NCBI GenBank assembly: GCA_050050435.1
Contig: JASFUE010000001.1
Coordinates: 1-39,780, forward strand
Direction of reading: 5' to 3'
Source of the DNA: SG8-40 sp050050435
GTDB taxonomy: Bacteria; Pseudomonadota; Gammaproteobacteria; Burkholderiales; Eutrophovitaceae
DNA length: 39,780 nt
This document shows, one piece after another, positions 33,726 through 39,780 of this stretch. The position numbers were made by a program, and so were the translations under genes. The notes beneath the pieces were generated by a model, which worked only from the letters and a program-made list of their open reading frames with translations, searched no databases and was not told the DNA's origin. How positions within the stretch are numbered: position 1 is the stretch's first letter; each line of letters starts with the position of its first letter.

Positions 33726-35555
33726 GTGGCGACCTGTAAACGTCGTTCGCCGCCAGCGCCAAGTCGATACAGGCACACACAGTGCGGCGCAATCGCGCTG
33801 GCGCTCATGATCATGCTGGGCCTGGTGATTGGCCTGCTGGTCATTTCGTTCGCTCGCAACCCAGCCGGCAACGGCGCCATCAACCCGCGCACCATTCATG
33901 CCCTGGCACAAGCGCGCGAAGCTCTGCTTGGATATTCGACAACATATAGGGATACCCATCCCGGTGAAGCGTTCGGCTATTTGCCTTGCCCTGACCTGGG
34001 AAGCGGGACCGAGGGACAGGCAGCAACTGCCTGTGGCGGCACCGATGTCACGGTCATCGGCCGGTTGCCATGGAAGACTCTGGATCTTCCGCCGTTGCGC
34101 GACGCAAGCGGCGAGTGCCTGTGGTACGCAATCTCGGGCAATTACAAGAACAATCCCAAGACCAGCGACTTGCTCAACCGCGACACCAATGGGCTGATCG
34201 AAGTCATGGCAGCCGATGGCACCGGTTTCATCGCAGGCGCCGTCCCGACACAACGCGCCGTTGCCGTGGTGTTTGCACCGGGCGCCATTCTGCCGGGCCA
34301 GGACCGCAGCCTGGCGGCAACCAATCCCCCCACCGTTTGCGGCGGCAATTACGGCCCGGCGAACTATCTGGACAGCGACGCCGCCAGCAGCATCGACAAT
34401 GCCACGGCGTCGAATGTAGCCAACGCACTCACGCGCTTTATCGCCGCGCAACACTCGGACCTGACCACGGCTGCCAATGACATATTCAACGACCAGTTGA
34501 TGACAATCGCAACTGACGATGTCTTCTCGCGCCATATCGATCGGCGCGCCGATTTCGAAAGCTACCTGACCGATCCGATTACCGGCCTGATGCGCAAGAG
34601 TGCCGATTGCCTCGCCGCCTACGGGCGCAGCAATGATTCTGGCGTAACAGCCAAGGTTTTGCCGTGGACCACGCAGATGAATGTCGGCACATTCGGCAAC
34701 TCGGCCAGTTATGACGACTCTGCGGGCAGGCTCTCGGGCCATCTTCCCTGGATCGTCGACACGTCTGCCACTACGGCACCAAATACCAATTCGAATTATC
34801 CGGGCATACCAATGTTTGATGAGTCCCGCTGTGCAGGTTGGACCGGGGTCAGTGCATTCTGGGAGAACTGGAAAGATCACCTGTATTACGCAGTCGCAAG
34901 GGCACATCGGCCAGACTCCGCGGTGGCAATCGATGATGATCCGTGCATCCTGGAAGAATGTATCAGCGTGGCCGACTCGGGCGGCATCAGGAATAACATG
35001 GCGGCGGTCATCCTCTTCTCCGGCTCGCGCATGCCAACGCGCAGCAGAAACAACGATGCCAACCCGGCATATACAAGCGCCGATAAAGCCGAACCGGCGA
35101 ACTTTCTGGACGGTATTAATCTGTTCACAATTCGCACCAATCCGGGCCCGGCTGTGACTTCGGATCGGTTGTTTTCAAAGTTGTCGGGTAACGACACCAT
35201 CATGTGTCTGCGCCCCCTGCCGGTCGGCACCGGTACCGAACTGTTCGTCGACCCGACCTGCGGCGCATCCGCGAGTTGTACCGTTGATGGCAGTTTGCTG
35301 GCAGCGTACCGGACAGGTGCAACCAACAATTGCAGGGCGGGCACCAGCGGTGTTTCCGCTGCTTGCACGTCCCTGATGCGCAATATCGACATCAACAATT
35401 GCCCTGGCGATGGGACCACTTTCATTGACGGCGACCCGACCCGCCCGTATTCGTGCGAGCGCGGCGCTCGCGACTTTGTCAGTTTTGATTGCCTGGAGGG
35501 TTTTTCCACCCCCAGGTGCCAGCTCGCCTATACTGCCCTGACCAAATGCCAGTAA
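33726..35555 (+). CDS. Large cysteine-rich GspK-like minor pseudopilin
   Basis: From GTG at 33726 the protein has 609 residues: a basic leader ending QCG, then the hydrophobic helix AIALALMIMLGLVIGLLVISFA. A prepilin-peptidase site after G21 is likely, and position +5 is Ala instead of Glu, as in the tip pseudopilin GspK. After the helix come the motifs ALAQAREALLGYS and GYLPCPD, a region GRLPWKTLDLPPLRD, and a C-terminal 120 residues with about ten cysteines. The frame is open back to 33252 and an ATG at 33540 exists, but that extension has no family character and no pilin-type leader. Bases 33512-33725 thus hold no supported gene. The ligand or function is unknown. Confidence 0.72.
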   Translation: MATCKRRSPPAPSRYRHTQCGAIALALMIMLGLVIGLLVISFARNPAGNGAINPRTIHALAQAREALLGYSTTYRDTHPGEAFGYLPCPDLGSGTEGQAATACGGTDVTVIGRLPWKTLDLPPLRDASGECLWYAISGNYKNNPKTSDLLNRDTNGLIEVMAADGTGFIAGAVPTQRAVAVVFAPGAILPGQDRSLAATNPPTVCGGNYGPANYLDSDAASSIDNATASNVANALTRFIAAQHSDLTTAANDIFNDQLMTIATDDVFSRHIDRRADFESYLTDPITGLMRKSADCLAAYGRSNDSGVTAKVLPWTTQMNVGTFGNSASYDDSAGRLSGHLPWIVDTSATTAPNTNSNYPGIPMFDESRCAGWTGVSAFWENWKDHLYYAVARAHRPDSAVAIDDDPCILEECISVADSGGIRNNMAAVILFSGSRMPTRSRNNDANPAYTSADKAEPANFLDGINLFTIRTNPGPAVTSDRLFSKLSGNDTIMCLRPLPVGTGTELFVDPTCGASASCTVDGSLLAAYRTGATNNCRAGTSGVSAACTSLMRNIDINNCPGDGTTFIDGDPTRPYSCERGARDFVSFDCLEGFSTPRCQLAYTALTKCQ

Positions 35556-35583
35556 GACGCAAAACGCGGCCCCGGGGACTGTG

Positions 35584-36318
35584 ATGACGACATCCGTGAA
35601 GAAGCCTGTACGCGGTTTTTCGCTGATCGAATTGTCGGTCGCCTTCGTCGTGATCGCGCTGCTGCTGGGCAGCTTGCTTGTCCCTCTCTCCACCCAGGTG
35701 GATCAGCGCCGCTATGCGGAAACGGAAAAGCAGCTCGAGCAGATACGGGATGCGCTGGTCGGCTTCGCACTGGCGAATCGCTATCTTCCCTGCCCTGCGG
35801 TTTCAGCAGCAGACGGCAGCGAGGACCGCGATACCGGCACCAATGCCTGCACACTGGTTAGTGGCAACCCCAAGCGTGATGGATTTATTCCCTGGGTTAC
35901 GCTCGGTGTCAGACCCCAAGATGCGTGGGATAACCTGATTCGCTACAGCGTCGACCCGGACTTTGCGCGTTCCGATCCTGCTTTCCTGTTCACTCTGAGT
36001 AGCACCGGAGACATTCAGATTCAGGGCCGCGATAACGCAGGCAATCTAGTTGACCTCACCAACGTCGAGATACCTGCGGTCATCATTTCACACGGCAAAA
36101 ATGGCTATGGCGCTATTTCTGCAACGGGTGCAAACCGGGCGACTCCCGGCTCGTGGTCCGGAGACGAAAAAGACAACACATCGAACACGACCACTTTTTA
36201 CTATCGGACGCGCTCTGAAGTCACGTCGGCAACGGGCGGCGAATTTGATGATGTCGTTGCCTGGATCCCGCTCAACCAGTTGTTTGCCAGCATGGTCGCT
36301 GGCGGGCGTTTGCCCTGA
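35584..36318 (+). CDS. Type IV pilin-like pseudopilin
   Basis: A 244-residue prepilin. The class III-type leader is MTTSVKKPVRG followed by FSLIELSVAFVVIALLLG, with F at +1 and E at +5. After the helix it carries LEQIRDALVGFALANRYLPCP, the same ALxGF...LPCP motif as the large protein upstream, then a beta-rich domain. It is longer than a standard major pilin (about 150 residues), so it is more likely a minor or specialised pseudopilin. A GTG one codon earlier is a possible start. The 75 bases after it, before the converging kinase gene, hold no clear terminator. Confidence 0.85.
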   Translation: MTTSVKKPVRGFSLIELSVAFVVIALLLGSLLVPLSTQVDQRRYAETEKQLEQIRDALVGFALANRYLPCPAVSAADGSEDRDTGTNACTLVSGNPKRDGFIPWVTLGVRPQDAWDNLIRYSVDPDFARSDPAFLFTLSSTGDIQIQGRDNAGNLVDLTNVEIPAVIISHGKNGYGAISATGANRATPGSWSGDEKDNTSNTTTFYYRTRSEVTSATGGEFDDVVAWIPLNQLFASMVAGGRLP

Positions 36319-36393
36319 GCCGTCGACTCAAGCGCCGGACCGCATCACGTTCGCACCGGAGAACCGTTAGGCTACCTTCCGGCACTGGTTCGC

Positions 36394-38142
36394 CTACGAT
36401 GCCTTTTCTGCAGGCGACAGTTCGAAGCAGACACGTCCCGGTGCATTCTGTGCCAGGCGCAAAACATAGTCCCGCTCCCGCGCGAAACGGCTCGCCTGAT
36501 ACAAGCCAACGCCCAGCCCGGTTTTGGACGTCGATACCGGAGAATCGAACAAGCGCGCTGCCACCTCTTCATCGACCGGCTCGCCGTCATCACACACAGT
36601 GACAATCGAGCCATTGTCATCCGACTGCAGAGTAATCGTGATCGACAATCCCGGCACCAACCGCCGCTTGTGCAATGCGTTCTGCAACAGATTGTCACTG
36701 ACACTGTCGAACAATTCCGCGTGCAACATGCCTTCGCTCTCGGGAGTGAGCCCGGTCTCCAGGAAAGTTACCGGCTCGTAGGCGTAGCGTTGTTTCAGGC
36801 TTTCCCACCAGTCAAACACTTTCGACTGTTCGCCTGCACTGCTGACTTCGCTGGCGAGTTTATCCAGGGTAATCTGCAATCGCTGGGCAATCTGCGGCAG
36901 CTGACGTCGCATCAACCACCGCACTGCCTCGGCGTCGGCTTCACCACTGGTCTCAGCCGCGTTACACAGCGATCGCAGCGACTGCAACAGGTTCTTCACG
37001 TCATGTGTAAGCCGCGAGCCAGTTTCATAAATCGCCTGCATGTAGGCATTTCGGCGCTGCTGGGCCGCACGCACCTTACTCTCGTAATAGTCGCCGAGCA
37101 GTCGCGCCAGCAATCGGATATGCAATACCAGCGCCGGGCTGGGCGCAAAACGCGTGTAGACGATGAGCCCAAGCCCGCCGAACGAGAATTCGGTGGCGTG
37201 GCGGGTCTGCTCGCCAACCTCACCGCTGCCGCCGACAGCTCTCCAGCGCACGCCGGCTACCCAGGGCAATACCGCCAGTTCATGTGCTGCCAGCACGGCG
37301 AACTTGTCGGCATCGTCAACACGCTCTGCCATGCCCGCGAGGCTGTGCATCCAGCGCTCGAATGGAATGCCAACGCTGAGAAAGTAACGCGTAACCAGTT
37401 GCCCTATCCCGACGAAACCCGCCCTCGGGTCCCACAGCAGCGACAGCACGATCAGGAACAAGGCGATGCCAAACAGCGTTTGGGTCAAGGCAACAACGTA
37501 GTTGCCATGACTGAGCTGCTTGATCACGAACGAGCCAAGCACCAATACGACCACCAGCAGGAAGAGCAGGACGCTGTAGAACAGATCCAGCGCGTACACG
37601 GTTTGACGCTCGGTCTTCTCGGTACGTATGAAAAAGATCAGGGCCGCCGGTATCACCAGGCCGTAGGCGACAATGAGTTGCACGAAACCCGGAAAGGCCT
37701 GCTCCTTGAAAAGGTGGGGTACGACCCACATGAGCAGAATCGACAGCAGGTACAAGGCGGCGAGAAAAGACCCGGCACGCTGCCGGACATTCCGTATCCC
37801 CGGCATGTTCCCGCCGATCAGGGAGAACAATATCGAAATCCACAATGCCATCAACCACCAGCTTCCGGCCACCACCAGGAAAGCGCCGGCGATCAGTATC
37901 AGCACCACCTGCCTGACCACCAGCCGCTGCTCCCCGCGCCAAAGCGGTTGCCACAACAGGAACAGCCCGAAATGCGTCGTCAACAATGCGCGAGCGAGCG
38001 GATCCGTCAGTTCGAGCACCAGCCCGCCATGCAAGGCCAGCAGCATGAGCGACAGCCAGTGTTCCTGGCGCATCGAACCAATCAACCGGGCAATTCGCCC
38101 CTTCGGGACCTGCTCGGTTACCGGGTTGATCTCAACGGACAT
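36394..38142 (-). CDS. Membrane histidine kinase (PrsK-like)
   Basis: A 582-residue sensor kinase. The N-terminal half (about 28-235) has around seven membrane helices and little extracytoplasmic loop, then a GAF-like domain (about 260-350), the phosphoacceptor H380 in GSRLTHDVKNLLQSL, and a HATPase_c domain with N-box DNLLQNAL (483-490), G1 VCDDGEP (516-522) and G2 TGLGVGLYQAS (541-551). Architecture and H-box resemble PrsK, the kinase paired with PrsR; the PrsR-like regulator at 21703 is the likely partner. It is the only minus-strand gene in the right part. GAGGG precedes its ATG. Confidence 0.88.
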   Translation of the reverse strand: MSVEINPVTEQVPKGRIARLIGSMRQEHWLSLMLLALHGGLVLELTDPLARALLTTHFGLFLLWQPLWRGEQRLVVRQVVLILIAGAFLVVAGSWWLMALWISILFSLIGGNMPGIRNVRQRAGSFLAALYLLSILLMWVVPHLFKEQAFPGFVQLIVAYGLVIPAALIFFIRTEKTERQTVYALDLFYSVLLFLLVVVLVLGSFVIKQLSHGNYVVALTQTLFGIALFLIVLSLLWDPRAGFVGIGQLVTRYFLSVGIPFERWMHSLAGMAERVDDADKFAVLAAHELAVLPWVAGVRWRAVGGSGEVGEQTRHATEFSFGGLGLIVYTRFAPSPALVLHIRLLARLLGDYYESKVRAAQQRRNAYMQAIYETGSRLTHDVKNLLQSLRSLCNAAETSGEADAEAVRWLMRRQLPQIAQRLQITLDKLASEVSSAGEQSKVFDWWESLKQRYAYEPVTFLETGLTPESEGMLHAELFDSVSDNLLQNALHKRRLVPGLSITITLQSDDNGSIVTVCDDGEPVDEEVAARLFDSPVSTSKTGLGVGLYQASRFARERDYVLRLAQNAPGRVCFELSPAEKAS

Positions 38143-38239
38143 TTCGTGACACCCTCACAATAGCGTTACTACCTGTTGTTTCGCGACCATCAACGGGAAT
38201 AGCTGGAAAATGAGACGAAAAAAACATGCCAGTGATCAA

Positions 38240-38253
38240 CGCCGGTGCCGGCG
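38240..38253. promoter_or_regulatory. Palindrome between kinase and permease genes
   Basis: CGCCGG-TG-CCGGCG is a perfect 6+6 palindrome with a 2-base centre, flanked by AAC on the left and a distant GGCGTT. It sits about 100 bases from both divergent starts in a 199-base gap. It could be an operator or part of a hairpin; no sigma54 or convincing sigma70 promoter could be assigned in this gap. Confidence 0.3.
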
Positions 38254-38341
38254 AAGCGTACACCATTGGCGTTTGTTGTCGACGCGAGTCGCTGCGATGG
38301 CCGCGTAACCGCCTTTTCGAAACCGGCTTTCGGCACACCTT

Positions 38342-39145
38342 ATGGTCAAGTCTATTGCAAATCCCGCGCCGATGCCGCTTTGCTCGCGCATCCTGGCAAT
38401 TGCCCGTTACACCGTCCTGGAAGCATGGCGCAATCGATCCGGGCTGGTGCTCATCGGGATGGTCATTATTGTCTTTCTCACCAGCTTTTTTGTTCGTCAG
38501 CAAGCCATCACCGATTCGACGCGCGCGCAGGTAATTTTTCTCGCATCTTTTCTGCGACTCGGCGCAGTCTTCCTGATCGCTTTTTCCGTTTTGCAGGGAT
38601 CTGTGCGTGAGTTCCAGGACAAAGTGCTTGAACTGATGCTCTCGCTCGACTTGCCGCGCCCCGCTTACCTCACGGGCAAATTTATCGGCTACGCACTACT
38701 TTGCGTGATCTGCGCAGCGGCAGTATCGCTGCCCTTGCTGTTGGTAAGTGAGCCACAAGACGTTCTCAAATGGGTCTTTTCCCACACCCTCGAATTATGG
38801 GTAGTGGCTGCTCTCGCGCTGTTTTGCGTCACAACGTTCTCGCAACTTCTGCCGGCGGCCGCATTCGTGATGGCGTTCTACCTGCTGGCAAGATCGATCG
38901 CCGCGATCGAACTCATCAGCCAGTCCACACTGATCGAGCCGGGTCCGGCATCGGGTCTTGCAGCCTTTCTCGCCAAGGCAATTTCCGTCATGCTGCCGCA
39001 TCTGGACGCATTTGCCCAGACGGCATGGCTGATCGGCGCGACTGCCCAGCCGCTTTCCATTGCCAGCGCCATCCTGCAGACGCTCATTTACGTTTCGCTG
39101 TTATTGTTTGCGGCCATGTTTGATCTGAGCCGCCGCAACTTCTAG
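38342..39145 (+). CDS. ABC-2 type transporter permease
   Basis: A 267-residue membrane protein with about six predicted helices. It starts with a short soluble segment (RILAIARYTVLEAWRNRSG), typical of ABC-2 permeases, followed by the FLASFLRLGAVFLIAFSVLQ helix and REFQDKVLELMLSLDLPR loop. No ATPase gene is adjacent; the orphan ABC ATPase at 20895 is the best partner candidate. An ATG ten codons downstream is an alternative start. The next gene begins 6 bases after its stop. Confidence 0.88.
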   Translation: MVKSIANPAPMPLCSRILAIARYTVLEAWRNRSGLVLIGMVIIVFLTSFFVRQQAITDSTRAQVIFLASFLRLGAVFLIAFSVLQGSVREFQDKVLELMLSLDLPRPAYLTGKFIGYALLCVICAAAVSLPLLLVSEPQDVLKWVFSHTLELWVVAALALFCVTTFSQLLPAAAFVMAFYLLARSIAAIELISQSTLIEPGPASGLAAFLAKAISVMLPHLDAFAQTAWLIGATAQPLSIASAILQTLIYVSLLLFAAMFDLSRRNF

Positions 39146-39151
39146 ACTCGA

Positions 39152-39780
39152 ATGCGATTGGCGCTCGCGAAACAACGTCCGGTTGGTGATGTCCCGGGAT
39201 GGATTCGCTGGTTATTGCCCGCCATTCTCGCGTTGCAGATTGTCTTTCGCATCGCTTCGCCGCCGCCAGCGGCGATTGCCGATCAACTTGGCTCCCCGCC
39301 CTCGTTGAACACTTTACGCCTTGCGTCACTCGGGGAACCCATCGGCCTCGCCCTCGGACTGGACCTTTACCTGCAGGCATCTGACACACAGCCCGGAGTC
39401 AGCATTCCGTTTCGCAAACTCGACTACCAGAACATTGTTCTCTGGCTCGATCGCATTATCGAACTCGATCCGGATGGCGCGTATCCGCTTCTTCTCGCCT
39501 CACAGGTGTATTCACAGGTACCCGATCACGCCAAACAGCGGCTGATGCTCGATTTCGTGTACCAGAAATTCGGTGAAGATCCGCTGCGGCGCTGGCGCTG
39601 GCTGGCGCACGCAGCCATCATCGCCAAACACCGTCTCGAAGACCCACGACTGGCGCTGACCTACGCCCGCGCCATCGCCCGCGAAGCCAATGACCCTTCG
39701 GTGCCTTCGTGGGCAAGACAAATGCATATTTTTCTGCTCGAGGATCTCGGCGAGTACAAGGCCGCCGAAGCCCTGCTCGG
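39152..39780 (+). CDS. TPR-like membrane-anchored protein (cut by window end)
   Basis: The frame from the ATG at 39152 runs off the right edge without a stop, giving 209 residues. A hydrophobic helix lies at about 19-36 (WIRWLLPAILALQIVF), then a helical region with tetratricopeptide-like spacing (LDRIIELDPDGAYPLLLAS; LALTYARAIAREANDPS; FLLEDLGEYKAAEALLG). It follows the ABC permease by 6 bases and is probably co-translated with it. Function is unknown; a membrane-attached adaptor for the exporter is a guess from context. Confidence 0.75.
   Translation, partial: MRLALAKQRPVGDVPGWIRWLLPAILALQIVFRIASPPPAAIADQLGSPPSLNTLRLASLGEPIGLALGLDLYLQASDTQPGVSIPFRKLDYQNIVLWLDRIIELDPDGAYPLLLASQVYSQVPDHAKQRLMLDFVYQKFGEDPLRRWRWLAHAAIIAKHRLEDPRLALTYARAIAREANDPSVPSWARQMHIFLLEDLGEYKAAEALL

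Noticed and set aside
38244..38257. GG-N10-GC spacing before the ABC permease
   Set aside because: Apart from the spacing the sequence does not match the RpoN consensus and it lies inside a GC palindrome, so it is probably chance.
1..39780. CRISPR arrays, tRNA/rRNA genes, insertion sequences, integrases, attachment sites
   Set aside because: I looked for spaced repeats, transposase or integrase motifs and conserved RNA stretches and saw none; direct repeats are limited to tatB and the murA relic.

Overview
The window is a piece of proteobacterial chromosome, most like a betaproteobacterium (Nitrosomonadales/Rhodocyclales-like). The order mlaFEDCB - ABC exporter - ibaG - murA - hisGDCBHAFIE - hinT - tatABC and the set rplM-rpsI-argC-bactofilin-erpA are typical there. 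Some gammaproteobacteria have similar orders, so the class is an inference. I see no tRNA or rRNA genes, CRISPR arrays, insertion sequences or phage genes.

Left part (1-5.3 kb): a minus-strand group of housekeeping genes, rplM-rpsI (own sigma70-type promoter, terminator after rpsI), then argC, a membrane coiled-coil protein, a bactofilin and erpA (terminator after erpA). A DegS/AlgW-like membrane-anchored protease follows on the plus strand.

Middle (5.3-20.8 kb): one long minus-strand run. Read in transcription order it encodes Mla phospholipid transport (mlaF, E, D, C, B), an ABC-2 exporter pair, ibaG, murA, the nine histidine genes hisG-hisE, hinT and the Tat translocase (tatA, B, C). Many neighbours overlap by 4 bp or are separated by a few bases. 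A relic copy of the murA 3' end lies between murA and hisG. mlaA is absent from the cluster and hisG is the short form that needs HisZ from elsewhere.

Right part (20.9-39.8 kb): a plus-strand accessory locus. An ABC ATPase is followed by a consensus sigma54 promoter and a PrsR-like sigma54 response regulator. Then comes an almost gapless set for a type IV pilus/type II secretion-like machine: MshM-like AAA+ ATPase with a predicted periplasmic tail, secretin lipoprotein MshL, TPR protein MshN, MshE ATPase with an MshEN (c-di-GMP type) domain, MshG platform, a PilM/PilN-like (GspL-like) fusion, PilO-like and PilP-like proteins, a large cysteine-rich GspK-like tip pseudopilin, and a small pseudopilin. 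A PrsK-like histidine kinase on the minus strand, an ABC-2 permease and a TPR-like protein (cut by the window edge) close the locus. No major pilin or prepilin peptidase is present.

The kinase and permease at one end look like partners of the regulator and ABC ATPase at the other. This suggests a regulated, self-contained envelope machine. It is the most interesting part of the window, and the two LPCP-motif pseudopilins are the least described part of it.
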